From: Roridomyces roridus
Lineage: Eukaryota; Basidiomycota; Agaricomycetes; Agaricales; Mycenaceae
NCBI GenBank assembly: GCA_029378245.1
Contig: JARKIF010000011.1
Coordinates: forward strand, 1,488,001 to 1,552,000
Direction: 5' to 3'
Length of the DNA: 64,000 bases
Shown here: positions 31,720-44,011 of the stretch, piece by piece
How positions within the stretch are numbered: position 1 is the first letter of the stretch
How the letters are laid out: the number at the start of each line of letters is the position of its first letter
Program-made: the position numbers and the translations under genes
The notes under the pieces: generated by a model
What the model was told of the DNA's origin: nothing
Database searches by the model: none
The model's input: only the letters and a program-made list of their open reading frames with translations

Positions 31720-34700
31720 TCATCCCACCGCCCCTTGCACCCCCAATCCGATCATGCTGCTGCTCATATTCGTATCCACGTTCGACGATTCCCCCAACGC
31801 CATGCCCATGTCCATACCGTAAGTCATCCCCATCCCGCCGCCGCTGCTGCTGTACCCCGAGAAATGCATCGTCGGCTCGTATTGGGACTCCAGAGGAGGA
31901 GGCGGGTACGCCGCGAGCGAATACGGATCCGGATGCTCCCCCGCCTGGTCGTTGAGGTTGATGTATGCTTGGTGCTGCTGCTGCTGCTGATACATGCGAT
32001 GATAATCCGGGCCCGGGCCCGAAACTGAATCGTCCTGGTGGTGAGACTGAGCCTGAGGTTGATGCTGATACCCGTCCAACAGCTGCGTATGAGTATCCAT
32101 ACCCCCCTTCTGCTGCTGCTGCTGGCCGTACATCTCCATCTGGTACGGCTCGTAGTACTCCTCCTCCACTCGTGCCTGCGACTGCGACTGAATCTGAAGT
32201 TGCTGCAGATGGTACCGCTCCTCTTCGAGCAGCCGCTCCTGCTCCTGCTGATACCGCTGCGCCGCCTCCACCTGCTGCTGCTGATACACCACCGCTTGAG
32301 CCTCCTCGAGCGAACGCCGAAGTTGTCCCTCCTGATGCCACCGCATCACCTCCGTGTACGCTGTCAGAGCGGCTCCGGGAGCTTGTTGCGACACCAAAGG
32401 CGAAAGGACTGGCGGCGAAAGACTGCTCACCCGCGTACTCCCGGGACTCGAACTCCCGCTCCCGCTGGTCATCGAGGACGAGCGCCGAAGCACGCGCAAC
32501 GAGTCCGTTGGTGGTAGTCGGCCGCTCCCCTGGCTCTGATGATAATAAGGCGAAGGAGGAGGAGCCTGGCCGCCGCTCAACGGCGTCGTCGTCGTGACAG
32601 AGCTCCATGAGGGAGAGCCGTCGACTCGTGGGCCGGGACTGGCTCCCCTCGTCTGGATACGAGCCATACGGCCCATCCGGACCTCCGAGCGTCCGTTTAC
32701 GCGATGACTGTCCAATGGAGAACGCTGCGGTCTGGTCGGGTACGTGGAATGAGAATGGGGAGTCATCGCCCGTGGTGGCGGCAGCGACTGCGGTGGCGAG
32801 TTTCCCTGGTGCAGTCCCTGGACGGGCACCTCCTGTCCAAGAGTCCCACTCCCAGTCGCTGGTAGAGGGTCGACGAAGGGTAAGTGAGTTTGGTAGGAGT
32901 ATGCTCCCGCCGGTGGCGAGTCCGTGCCCTGATGTGGGGCGAAAAGCGGCGGCGGGGACAACGGCAGAGAGTGGGGGTAGACGTGTGCCGGATCCTGTTG
33001 ATGGCCGGGAGCCAGAGAGTGCTGGAAAGCTGCTGCCGGTGGGAGAGGGCTGAAATGGTCCGGTGCCCGAGGAATATGGACGTCCGCCGCTGGAATGAAG
33101 TGCTGTGCGGGGTGCGGGGAGTCCATTGAGCGTGTGCGTGGGAGGAGAGGGCGTGTGTTCTGGTGGGGATCGACGGGCGTAGGGGTGCCTGCAAGATAGA
33201 GTCAGAAACGACGTATGGAGGTGACGGTGAGGAAAACAGATCAAGAGCCCAAACGAGGCAGAGGGAGGAGGCTAGGCATCCCAGGCATCTCGCCCCATGC
33301 TCCTCCGGGGCGACAATCAAAAGACGAAAGAGAAAAAGGACAAAGTGCAAGAGTGAGAGTGCACAGCCACAATCAGAAAGACGCAGCGCAAACACAAGAT
33401 GAAAAGCGACGGAACGAGACTCACCCCCGAAAGGACTGGCCTGCTCCGCCTCGGTCTGCACCCCCTCCTGCACTGCCGAGAAAGGATCGTTGGTCGTTGG
33501 CACTGGCGTCCCCCCGAAAGGAATGCGCCCTCCCCGGGGCCGCGTGCGGCGGGGAGGGCGCGTTGCGGTGGGTTGTGGATTGTGTATGAGACTATAGAGT
33601 ATACGTCAGTATCAAGGAGAAGTGATACGAATGAATACTCACCTCCTCTTCCTCACGATGAACCTCCATTCCTCCTTCGTATCCGGTCGACGTCCCTGGT
33701 CGCTGCTTCGTCATCGTAGCACCCCCAAGCACAGGCTCCGTCGGTTCTGACTTGACATTCGGGGACCGCGGGCTGGGCGCCTTTTGAGTGGGAGATGTCA
33801 ACGCGGCTGAGGCAGCAGCAGCAGGTACAGGCGCAGGAGGTGCAGGGGCTACAGCTCGCGAGCGTCGATTAGCAGCCTTCTTCGTCGTGGTCGTCGTCGA
33901 CGTGGATGTGGATGTAGCAGGTGTCCCACCGCCAGCGGCGACCATGCCTGCGTGCAAAACGCCCAGCTCACGCATCATGCGCTCGTTCGCTTCTGCTCGG
34001 TCGGCGTGGACCGTCTGTGCGTGCTGACGGAGGTTGTCGAGCCGCGAGAATTGCTTGGAGCAGTGGCATGTGAAGGGACGTTCGCCGGTGTGTTTCCTGG
34101 GGAGAAAGTAAGTATGGGCGAAGAAGACGAAGATAACAGGGAGATAAGACTGCAGAGTTCCGAAGTGAAGAAGGAGGAAGATGGGAGAAGACGTCGACGG
34201 GATTGATATCAAGAAGAAAAAACAGACACGCACCGTACATGCCTCGCGAGATGCTCGCTTCGACTGAATACCATCCTACACTCGCCGTAGCCACGACACT
34301 GGAACGTCTTGGCCGGTGCCGGACGATATCGTTTGCTCACACCACCGTTAGCGTTGCCGTTAGTGACACCGTTTGGAACAGGGAGCGTCGTGCCCGGAGA
34401 GACGAGCGCCATCTGCTCCCCGTCGTCGACCTCGCCTCGTGCATCCACGTCGTCGTCGATAGTGTGCTCGTCCATGGCTTGCGGCCGCAAGGGAATATCG
34501 TGTGGTGGGAAGGAGATAGCAAGAGCAGCGTCTTCAAGGGCGTCGTCGGCCGTAGAGGAGAGCGGAGGGTGCCGTAGAGTGGATGCGTGGACTGGCGAGC
34601 GTTGCCGGCGTCGTCGGGGGACTGGGTGCAGTGGGTGCCTGACTCTTGACAAGCAGTGCTGGTGGTGGTCAGGCACAAGTCTGAATGTCTGATGGGACCT

Positions 34701-34724
34701 GGCTCTTCCGTTTTTCCCACCCAC
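31720..34724 (-). CDS. C2H2 zinc-finger transcription factor with Q-rich C-terminus
   Basis: Five exons: 34724-34234, 34096-33643, 33591-33425, 33188-32431, 32381-31720. The phases agree at every junction, giving 843 residues, or 760 if translation begins at the better-looking ATG at 34475 (MDEHTIDDD). Two fingers straddle intron 1: [20 protein letters not shown] with LARHVR, and [16 protein letters not shown] with [14 protein letters not shown]. This pairing resembles fungal stress and nutrient regulators of the Msn2/Usv1 type. Downstream are Thr/Ser/Pro-rich stretches, the conserved-looking [14 protein letters not shown] and [19 protein letters not shown], then a glutamine-rich region with several poly-Q runs encoded by CTG/CAG tracts (about 31970-32285). 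The 49-bp intron 32382-32430 explains why two long overlapping frames exist here. It is probably a nuclear DNA-binding activator; targets are unknown. Confidence 0.85.
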
Positions 34725-35284
34725 TTGTCATCTCCGTTTGACCACGTGTCATGCGGCCCGCCCCGCTGCGAAACCTTTATCCGGAACTCAAGTGCGTGAA
34801 TCGCTCGCTTCTACCCGTTTCTGACCTCGGTCTTCTTCTCCTGAGGCGTTTGCGCGATCCCCCTCAGCACTCCCGTCCATTCGAGCATCATGCCACCTCT
34901 ATCACCCTCGGCACCGCCCAAGACTCGGAGCTTGCTCGGAGCATTTTAAATTTTAAATCCAGACCGACGTCTCGCTCGGTCTCAGGACTCGGCGATTCCA
35001 ACAAATTTAAACCCGGAACATCTATCGGTTCCGGACTCAGGAGGTGGGAACACACTACCCGAGCCTGACTACACGAACCTCGTAGTCGAATGGAACCACT
35101 GGTCAGTGGCTCCTTCCCCAGAACGAGATAGCAATTGGATAGCAAGCGGGATTTGCATTCAATAAAGTACTAAAAATTAATCTACAATTTCCAACCCCAC
35201 TGGAGAATAAATAATATCAAGACAATAAATAAAGGAGAGACTCCGTATTATTACTTCCATTCACATTCCAAGTTTCCAACCATC
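34725..35284. other. Intergenic, no gene seen
   Basis: The promoter region of the C2H2 gene and the 3' flank of the GLOX gene. An AT-rich patch at 35150-35240 may hold the GLOX 3' processing signals (AATAAA-like words at about 35159 and 35206 on the plus strand). Confidence 0.4.
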
Positions 35285-36299
35285 TCAAAGACTGGTCAAA
35301 TTCAACGTAACACCCTGCGCGGGGCGAGGTGGGTTGCCACCATCACCAATCATAACCTGCACACCCACGCTCCACACGCCATCGGCGACGACGTAGATCC
35401 AAGCAGGGCCTGGGGGATATATGTTCCCGTTCGGGGGTGCGGTGATGGTGAGGGTGTTGTTTCCCGAAAGAGTGTTCTCGAGGAAGACGAGTCGCGAGTT
35501 GGCATGCCAGGCGTGCGTGATGTAGCCCATGTCCATGAGAGAGACTGTGAGTAGTCGAGTGAGTATCAGGTCGACGATAAGACAAGGGTATCTAGGCTGA
35601 ACGCACCCTGAATCTCGCCGGAAGCCAGACTGGCCGGGATGGTCACTGTGAGCGTGCCCTGCGCGTTGAACGCCAACTGAGCAGGAGATTTGCTGATCAC
35701 TGGGCGAGGGGAGTTGTTGGTGATAAAGTCGGGGTTGAGGTACTCGACGCGGTACTCCGTGGGGAAGGACAAGTTCTGCGGGTTGTCGTCCGCGAGGAGG
35801 ACGAATGGGTGGGGGTTGGATGCCGCTACCGTGACATTTCTATGTGATTTTCAATGAGTAGAAATTGGGTGAGAGCGTTAGAACCTACCCCTGGGCGGTG
35901 AGCGTCGCAGCCGAGTGATACATACGCGGGATAGGCTCGTGGGGATGCCATCCTGGGTGAGTCTTTGGGCAAACACGAGTTAGAAGATCTCAGAAAATTT
36001 GAAAAGGGATCAACTACCTCTGACCGGCGGCAATGAGGTCTTGTACATGATACCGCGCTGCGCAGGGTTAGCTGCGTTCGTGCCAGTGGCGGCCGAATCG
36101 CCGACGGAAGGATACCCAGAGTAACTGATGAACAATGAATATAGTCTCGTGTTGAACCATGCAAACTTACCCAGAATGAGCGCCGTTGATGATGAGTACA
36201 TCGCCGCTGGGCAACATCACACTTTCAGGCATGACCCGCTCCTCCGGCATCTGCTCGACCGTCCAACCAGAAGCGACGCCGGCAGCAGTCAGCGTGATC

Positions 36300-39200
36300 C
36301 ACTGTGAGACCCGGGGCACATGAAAATCATGTCCCTCAGTACCCCCCAATTCAGGTCCGGATTGCATGAATATCAAATCGACGCACATTAAAATCACCTC
36401 CCTTTCAGTGAAGTACGGAATCTCGATTCATGTGCGTTTTCGACGTTTTCATGTGCCTTTTTCATGTCCTCTTGACATGAAAATGACTGGGAAGCAAGTG
36501 AACCCAATTCAAGTCAGGCCGTATGATAATGAATACTATTCACTGGGACCCCAAATTTCAGATGAAAGAAATATGAATTTCAAACTAAATGTACATGATA
36601 CAACGACGTGCTACTCGCACCCACCCACCCTCGCCTCCACCATCTGCATCGTCGTAGTCGATAACAGTGTCTCCTGAGATTCATCCTGCCAATTAAAAGT
36701 TAGAACATCTCCGGGCTGAGGAGATCAACAGTACATACCTCGAGTTGCGAGTAGTAGCGGAGCGGAAAGGTCTTGTAGCATCAAGAGGAATGAATGGGGT
36801 ACACACTGGATATGAAGAGACGGAGCAAGAGTCGCCCGGCGTTCCAATTCTGAGCGCCGCTGACTTGAGAACTTCTTGAGTTCGTGTTCGTGAATAAAAC
36901 AGAATCAGCGACGCACCAGATGCCCTTTGGCCTCAGCAGTGAGCCGGAATATCCAACAATTGAGTCCTACATGGGTCCTACACCCAACTGTGACCGCCGG
37001 CGCCACGGCGGCTTGGGCACGCCGCCAAAATGGGTCGGTCGGAGGTCCTACAAGCGTCGTGAGGGTGTGAGAATGGCCTGGAGGTGTGCATTGCCATGTA
37101 TTCGAGTCAAAGGGGGGCTGCTGTGGCAAACGAGTGGAAGAGGAGGACGGGGGGAGAAGGGAGGTGAGGGTTGGGAGGAAGGAGTGGAGCGCCGTGACAG
37201 GTGTGACACCACTGACCTCATCCGCAGCAGCCGCTCCACAGAGGTGTAGCTGTACCATTACTGCAATATGGGCAACCAGTATCGCATCCCACATTGCAAT
37301 AAAGGCAATCCTTGGCCGAGCAGTCAGGGATCGCCTTTATTGCATTATGGGACACTGCCCCTTCGGGTACGCCGCGAAGCGAGAGCAGGCGAGATGCCGG
37401 GGCAATTTGACCGCCGCCTGCAGTGCCAGCTCGGCTGATCATGACGTCGGGTTGTCAAAAATGGCAGATCAGTTCAATCATTCTTTGATCATTTGCGCCG
37501 CCTGCTGTCCGTCCCGGCGTCCCTACTGGAGATCTTCTTTGGAGAGCAGGGCCACTTCATGTTGTAGAACAACATTAACTTATATAATCTAATTACTGCG
37601 TGTTTGTGACCGACTCGGAGAGAACCCATCAAAATTCACTGATGGGGCTCTATCCCGTCGTTCCACACGCCGAGGACTTATAACAGCATGTGAGCATTCA
37701 TATCAGTGGTACCCACCCCTATGAATCTTAGTAGAACACTGTCAATATGCATATCTGCCCAAGGTTGATCAGTAATAAGTATGTGTTTGATGTAGCAGCG
37801 GTACAGCTGGAAAAGATCAATAATTGAGTTTCTCGTGGTTCAGCCACTGGTATACCACCATAGACAGACCATATGGTCACATTGGATGGTGAAAACCGCT
37901 GAGTGGAGACCGAGTGGAGACCAGAGGCCGGTCCAGAGCTATATTGCTCTCCGCCTGCTCAGCGGTGAAATCTCTTCGCATTGAGACACTTACTTGGACA
38001 CTGGCACTTGCCTGACTTTCTTCGAGTCTCCATGGCAGCTTGGCCCACCCTTCAGTCGCTGGAACAGCCCCAATACTTCTACAGTTATTGAAATTTGTAT
38101 TTCAACCAGAAATCAGTCCACAGCATCCCACAGACCTGAGGTGGCTCTGGGGGACCCGGGAAATGGTCAGGAGTATGTTTCTGACAGTATTTCAGTGTGG
38201 TAAAAATCCTGAGGCAGTAGCATGAACACAACGGCCACAGGAGGTGTTCAACTCTAGAGTGGCGCACTCCTCGGTTACTTTTTTGGGGGAATATGTGGTT
38301 TTTATACCCGTTTCAGATGTCTTACGGGAAATCTGAGCCAGCAGAAGTGTTGCATTTCATTGTATCTTCGTCCACAATCGAAATTGCATTCACGGACCAC
38401 CACAATACAACCCACAGCGATGAAATAACTGGGAGAGCTAACTCAACTCTTCGTCACAGTTGAGTACAGATACATTGCCCCAGCCGTTCATAAATTTAGT
38501 TCAGGATCGGGTGCATACATGCGAAAGAAGCTTATCGAACACGTTACACCGACTCAAAGTGCTCTGTGGGTTGTGCGATCCTTTGAATTTTCAGACATCA
38601 GGACATGATTCGGCAAGATCAAACACTCAAGCGCTGTCAAACAGCTGAAGTAACATAATTCGGATTGACATGCTATGACGGAACCGGCTGGTTGGGTGCT
38701 CAGCCCGGTACTGCAGCATGAGGTTTGAGTCTCGCACAAGTCAAAAAACACTGACTTCTTAACCGGAACAACTCTCAGTTGGCTCTGAGTGCCGTGTTCC
38801 CAGCTGCTCGATCTGTGAGGTCTGAACCTTGCTTGGTCATATCAACGGCATTAAGCTGCGTCTTGACAGCTGCCATTCCTGTGAGCCGACCACCGGGCGC
38901 AAATGGTCTCACTCGGAATGCATTGAGCTTCGTAATCATGCAATAGGTATTGTAAGGAGGAGCCTCGAGGTACGATTAGTTGGAGAGGCAATGTGCCACA
39001 CAGTGCAGCAGCTCGGATTGAATGGGAGAGCCCAGCGGCCGCAGTATGCCCTGGGTGCGTCGCCCGAGCTAACCAAAATGCCGCCGTGTAGAGGCACAGC
39101 CGGACCGGGACCGGGATACATCCTGCAGGGATACCTACTATGTATAAAGAACAATCTGAACAAAATCAGATTCTCAGGAAGGCAGATCATTGACACCTCA

Positions 39201-39955
39201 AGGGGGCAGGCGCTCTTGATGCTGAGGCTTACATATGCAGGCTGAGGGATGAGCCTGATGCAGAGGAAGAGGTGGCCGCTAGCGGGACTTGAGGGAGACG
39301 AGGATTGATCTCAATGCCATATCAGATACGCACCCTCCGCCGCACGATAACTACCAACGGATCAAGCCCAAGCCCGGTGCCCAGGCGGCATGTCCGGCAG
39401 CGACGGCCGCGGGTTTCTCGCCGCCTGTCTCATTTCTGTTCGCGTGTACATAATTATGACATTCCCATAATGCAATAAAGTCAATCCCTACCGCCCACTG
39501 AGGGTCTGCCTTTATTGCAATGTGGGATGCAGTAATGGTCGACCATATTGCAATAAGGGAGCAACCACTGGTGCTCCACACAATGAATATTCACCCTTCT
39601 CAAGTCCGTCTCCGTTCAAATATCCCACCGTGAAACAGCGTGGTTGTTGCGGGATGTCCGGACGGAATACAGATCGATCGAAGAACGCCCTTGCCCGATC
39701 AATGTTCATTTCTAGCGTTCTCGTTGATTTTCATGGATTTCTCCCATGACTTTGGCTTCACTAATTCAGCAGAACTGTTCCTGAAATTCACCGAAGAGGC
39801 CATGATTTTGTACCTGGCGCGGAGTCGGAGTCAAAATCACCCAATAATGCCTGACTGACCCAGATGCATGATTTGTTCATTTCAGGCCACCGCCCCTGAT
39901 TTTGCTTGCTCATGGCACGGCGACATGAAATTCATGCGCCGATGTTTTCACAGTG
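36300..39955. mobile_element. CACTA-like element copy A, inserted in GLOX exon 3
   Basis: The ends read CACTGTGAGACC and, inverted, CACTGTGAAAAC, with matching subterminal words GCACATGAAAATCATGTC and GCGCATGAATTTCATGTC. The TSD is ATC (36297-36299 and 39956-39958). Removing one TSD copy restores the GLOX frame, which proves the boundaries. CATGAAA-type palindromes repeat inside both ends (for example 36430-36490), like CACTA subterminal repeats. The element is 3656 bp, of which 2340 bp is a nested insertion; the remaining about 1316 bp matches copy B at 54949-56238. No transposase was recognised. A frame shared with copy B (GVTPVTALHSFLPT... and PPGHSHTLT) could be a captured host fragment. 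Confidence 0.85.
37241..39572. mobile_element. Nested 2.3-kb TIR element, 8-bp TSD GCTCCACA
   Basis: Copy B lacks this block exactly between GCTCCACA (37233-37240) and its duplicate (39573-39580). Inverted termini of about 105 bp share TTGCAATATGG, GCATCCCACATTGCAATAAA and TTTATTGCATTATGGGA. The last two form an inverted pair within each terminus, so each end can fold on itself. An 8-bp TSD fits hAT, or the Mutator-like type with long termini; no transposase is visible. The interior holds only weak frames (longest 38829-39245) and, at about 38693-38750, a diverged tRNA-like segment on the plus strand. Confidence 0.75.
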
Positions 39956-41489
39956 ATCCGCGAGCATTGAGTGGTAGCAGAGTCGTTGACGGACATTTCG
40001 GCCAAGGTGATCGTGTCGGGTTTGTTGGAACCACCGCACACAAGAACGGTCGGCTCGTAGTCCGGGCCCGAGAGGGGAAGCAACTGGGCAAACCCGTCGA
40101 AGGGCACACCGATGCGCACGCCGTTGGGGAGCTCGGGGAGGCGCTGGAGCTCAGTGTTGGTCTCGATGTCGTAGATTACAGATTGATTGTTGCTAATCAT
40201 GAGTACATGGCCGGACGGAAGGACCATGGAACTGCATTGTATTGTTAGTAGGTCAACGAGACAGAATATGAGGGACATACCGAGGGAAAAGGTTCGCTGG
40301 GAGAGTGTCGTTCAAGAACTTGCTCGGCCTCACCGTCCCCTCCTCGCCCGCACGTGGGGGGAAAAACTCGTAGTTGTTCTGGGAGATATTGAGCGCATTG
40401 AACGTCGTCAGAATATCGCTTCCGCCGATGATCATGAGGCTTCCGTCAGGGATTCTCAGACCAGTTGGGTACCAACGGGTAACGACGAGGTGCAGCGTCT
40501 CTGGGTCCTCGAAGACGGTACATCCTGGCCCGGAACCGTCTGCAGAAGTGCAGGGGCCGAAGAGGCGGATGCCCATCCGGCCGTCCTCAGCCATCCCCCC
40601 GCCGGCGATGTTGTCGAGTGCCTGGCCACCGACGGCAACAAGGGTACCGTTGGAAATAAAAGCGCCGCCAGCGCTGAAATTGACGTTAGCGAATGAGATC
40701 GGAAGGAAAACGCAAAAATCACCAGAAAGTGTTGGTTATCGTGTCGAGCGGTGTCGCCGAGTTGTTGTTAAAGTGCCAGAGACCTGCCCAGGCGGACTCC
40801 CCGTTGGGGAGCTTGAGCGGGTTGGCGTAGGGTCGGTCGTACATCAGCGCCAGCGTCGGCGAGAGTGTGATGAGCTCGAGCGGGACAATTCCAGAGTTGC
40901 CTTGCGGAACGAAGGTCCAGGTGTTCTGGGCAATCGCGAGATGAACGAAGGGAAGAAGAGTGAAGAGCTTGGAGGAGCGCATGTTGAGAGTAGGGCTCCG
41001 ACCCGGCCGTTGACGGCGACGGCCGTCGCTCTGACGGCCGTCATGGGAGGTCGGACGGGCCCCACCCGGCCGTCAGACCATGTTGCGAGGCCTCAAAACG
41101 GCCGGGTGGTACCCGTCAGACCCGTCACGGCCGTCATGACGGGTCGAAGCAGTGACAGCCCCTGACAGCCCGTGCCTCCAGCTAAATCGACCATCAGATT
41201 GATGTCAACGTGATGCCGGCAAGTCAAAATTACGGATTGGACCGATCGGTACTCAGGAAGCCTGCAGAACCGCAGTAGTGGGCCATCCGCAAGATTGCCG
41301 ATGACCCAGGTGCGCTACCCCTGGAGCATCAAGTGATGATGGCAGCTCGGCATGGCTAGTTAGCCGAAGACCCGTCACCACCCGTCATGGCCCGTCGACG
41401 GCCGGGAACGGGTACCCCGTCAGCCAAGGAACCGGACCCGGACCCGGCCGTCAAAATTCTGGCTTCAGAGGGCTGTACGGCCGGGCCGG

Positions 41490-43057
41490 TGATACGCAGC
41501 GTCACACGCACTAGTGTATAGTAGATAGCTCGAGTAGGTAATGTCCTAGAAGTAGACCGCGAAGCGATACAACTCCACAACACACTAACCACAAAACACA
41601 CACAACACACACACAATTCCTTGACTAGCACGCTGACACCTAACGGTTGAGTTCGGGGTCGTCTGAAGTATACAGATAAGACTGATACTCCGCGGTTTGG
41701 TTCTCGGAAGCTTGTAGGTTGGCTCTCGAGGTTTCACACCAAGTTCAATGTCTTTTGAACTAAGAGGAATCTCTTGACTGGTTTGTAGACTGCTCACAAC
41801 GAACACGAGGTTACGATGTTAAAAGGTTTTATATTTTATTGACCGAAACACACAATATCCAAACACCAATACAACTTCGATACAACACGAAGAGGAACTA
41901 TAGCACAGAGGGCAACCCACTACCCCTTAAGTATGTTACTATAGCTGACCCAAGTTGAACCAGAGCTCGGGTGCCTTTGATATTGCGTCTAAGCTAAGAG
42001 AAATGATACAACAAATCTCCGCGGAAGTCACAAGACTGCACTATAACCACAGATCAAGCTTCGACCCAATGTCTAGGCAAGAAGGCGTACAATGCAATGC
42101 TGCAAGGGCGGGATCTACAGGCCTTATATACTACTCCCTACTGGTCTGATGATATAACTACTATTACGCGCCTGCCATCCCTATTTCCGTACTTTCCCTA
42201 TAACCCTAGGTGCCCTGTCACCTATATTACATCCCCTCGAACCGCTTCGCGTGGTCCTGTTGCTTATGTTGCTGCTTGGCCCGTCTGATCGGTGGTCATG
42301 CCGCCTTGGCATTCGAGCCGATTGGCCTGGTAATTTGATTCCGTCGTTTCATTACACTCTCTTGCTGAGCCAGCTCCCATTATGACTACAGCCCTCGACC
42401 CAGGTCCATAAATAACCTCGGTCCGCCATCTTCGTCATCCAGAGCTTACTCCTGACATATTCTGTCAGACGCGATCATCGCTCTGATCGTCTGCCGCGAC
42501 TCCACCGCTTTTCATGATCATGATCGTACTCGGATCAGTTCTCGATCATACTAGTGTGCCTGCGCGAGTTCGACTCGCCCACTTGTCATCTCTTTTCTGG
42601 GTGTCTCTGCAATACCGGAACGAATGGTAGTATTTCCTCCAACTCGCCTACGCGAGCCACTCTGTTTGTATACATATATATAGACTTATACCGGTCCGCG
42701 AGGTACTCCGCGAACCTTGTCATGATAGTACTGCGCGTCCGCGCAACCTTCGTCTTTGCTCTATAGCTAGTCTAGCTCATTTCTGAATACACCTGGGCTT
42801 GGTATATCTCCTTGGGTATGGTATCTCCACAAGTAGTAGTCCCCGCGAACCGCCTATTGGAGTCACTACAACCGACCACTTGAACGAATAGCCAAGCGTA
42901 GTGTACTGACGACTTGTACTTGTCTCATTAATACACGAATAGCGACACGGAGCTCGGTCCTATCCCTTATTGTATATCACCTGACAGAGGCATTGGTGTG
43001 CGCACCAAAACAGCTAATTAGCCAGATTTCACGCGTGCGAAATACGCAGTCGTATCA
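41490..43057 (-). repeat. 3' LTR of the gypsy element (1568 bp)
   Basis: Begins TGATACGCAGC and ends GCAGTCGTATCA on the plus strand. It is the same length as the copy at 51479-53046. The only difference seen is CACACGCA versus CACGCGCA near 41500. Confidence 0.93.
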
Positions 43058-43069
43058 TCTCCCCTTCAC
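43058..43069 (-). promoter_or_regulatory. Polypurine tract
   Basis: The minus strand reads GTGAAGGGGAGA directly next to the 3' LTR, the expected plus-strand DNA primer site. Confidence 0.75.
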
Positions 43070-43390
43070 TAAATCTCGACCGTCCCCGGTCGTGAACATG
43101 CGCGATCATAATTCATCGATTTAGAGGTTCGAGGACTGATAGCCCCCTCGAACGTCTGTTTCAATTGTTTTATTTTGAGCCCAAATTGTCTTCGTTCATT
43201 CACCGATAGCTCCCGTGCTCCACGAGGTAGCTTCCGCGGATCTTTGATCCACCCTTAATTGAAAAGGCTGTGCTGGATTTTCCGCTAATTTTTATCTCAC
43301 CGGAGTCTCACGCGCCCCTCTCGCGATTTTCGCTCCAACTATTGAAGACACGCGTCTTCTTCGTTATTCTATTCGTTCCGTGCTTGTATC

Positions 43391-43987
43391 GTGCTGGTAG
43401 ACCACCCACGAACCAGCGAGACCATAGTCCTCGAGGTTCGTGCTATCTATACTTGTTTTTCCCAGCCATTCAATTTTAGCGCCGTACCGGCTGCCCGGTT
43501 GTCTTGGCTTCTTTTCAACTCAGGGTCCTGGTCCCGAGTCATTTCTATTGCAAGTCTATTCCTGATCTTTTCCCAGGAATCTCCTTCCATGAGCCCCTTT
43601 TTAAGAGTCGACTCATCAAGACTTTCGCCCCTCAATGCTTTTACTCATTCACCACTTTCTTCAGCGGTTCCTTTTCATCGCAAGCCCGTGCCGTACTCGC
43701 AGCTCCTTCCCTTCGTGCCTCGCGCGTTCGAGATCCTCCGCGAGTCGTACCACAACCGTACTCGTCGTGAGATCAAGTCCACCTTCGAGCGCATGTCGAT
43801 CTCTGCGATCCTCACTTGGCTTATGCAACACGAAAACGACCCTTACTTCCACCCGGACGTCGAGCACCTCGCCCTCAAGGTTCTTATTGAGCGCGGCCAC
43901 CCTGACAGCCTCAACGCCCTCTTTGCTATTCGCCAGTCCGGTACCTTGACTTTCACCGCGACTGCGCGCCCTGTTCGTACGCCTTAG
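43391..43987 (+). CDS. Antisense reading frame between pol and the 3' LTR
   Basis: A plus-strand frame of 198 codons runs opposite to the retroelement genes and stops 24 bp short of the pol frame end. The in-frame ATG at 43589 gives 132 residues (MSPFLRVDSSRL...). From about 43670 the codons are strongly C/G-ending, unlike the pol and gag genes. The chain looks like a real helical protein: LPFVPRAFEILRESYHNRT, RREIKSTFERMSISAILTW, and EHLALKVLIERGHPDSLNAL. I do not recognise the family. An upstream exon is possible. It could be a captured host gene or a genuine accessory gene of the element. Confidence 0.55.
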   Translation: MLVDHPRTSETIVLEVRAIYTCFSQPFNFSAVPAARLSWLLFNSGSWSRVISIASLFLIFSQESPSMSPFLRVDSSRLSPLNAFTHSPLSSAVPFHRKPVPYSQLLPFVPRAFEILRESYHNRTRREIKSTFERMSISAILTWLMQHENDPYFHPDVEHLALKVLIERGHPDSLNALFAIRQSGTLTFTATARPVRTP

Positions 43988-44011
43988 AGTACGCTTTTAT
44001 AGCTTCGCCGT

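Larger units (their letters stand above)
35285..40982 (-). pseudogene. Glyoxal oxidase (GLOX) gene, split by a transposon
   Basis: Seven exons on the minus strand: 40982-40723, 40673-40281, 40231-39956 joined to 36296-36171, 36124-36018, 35952-35889, 35839-35607, 35544-35285. Omitting the inserted element and one TSD copy gives one open frame of 572 codons, about the usual length for GLOX. A signal peptide (MRSSKLFTLLPFVHLAIA) is present. The expected radical-copper residues are present: Cys87 in FCAGGAF, Tyr155 in RWYPTG, Tyr399-His400 in RMYHSA, and the His in ITHAWH (497 or 500). GLOX is an extracellular copper radical oxidase that makes H2O2 from aldehydes to feed peroxidases. The element at 36300-39955 breaks exon 3 at codon 310 and introduces an early stop, and the promoter is displaced by 12 kb. 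The gene is therefore almost certainly inactive, but only recently. Confidence 0.9.

Noticed and set aside
31735..32597. Long plus-strand frames rich in Leu or Ala opposite the C2H2 gene
   Set aside because: They are mirror frames of CAG/CTG repeats and GC-rich codons of the real minus-strand gene, whose exon phases all agree.
33255..33503. Minus-strand frame with a hydrophobic run ([20 protein letters not shown]) as a membrane exon
   Set aside because: It lies in the 236-bp intron (33189-33424) of the C2H2 gene.
36884..37294. Frames in the CACTA-like element as a transposase
   Set aside because: Short, no catalytic motif; conserved with copy B only as part of the element body.
38693..38750. 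Possible tRNA or SINE head in the nested element
   Set aside because: The B-box-like GTTTGAGTCTC is weak and no cloverleaf folds.
41574..42766. Short frames inside the LTRs (for example MFVVSSLQTSQE..., MNQSSGAFDIAS...)
   Set aside because: They occur identically in both LTRs only because the LTRs are identical; no codon bias or motif.
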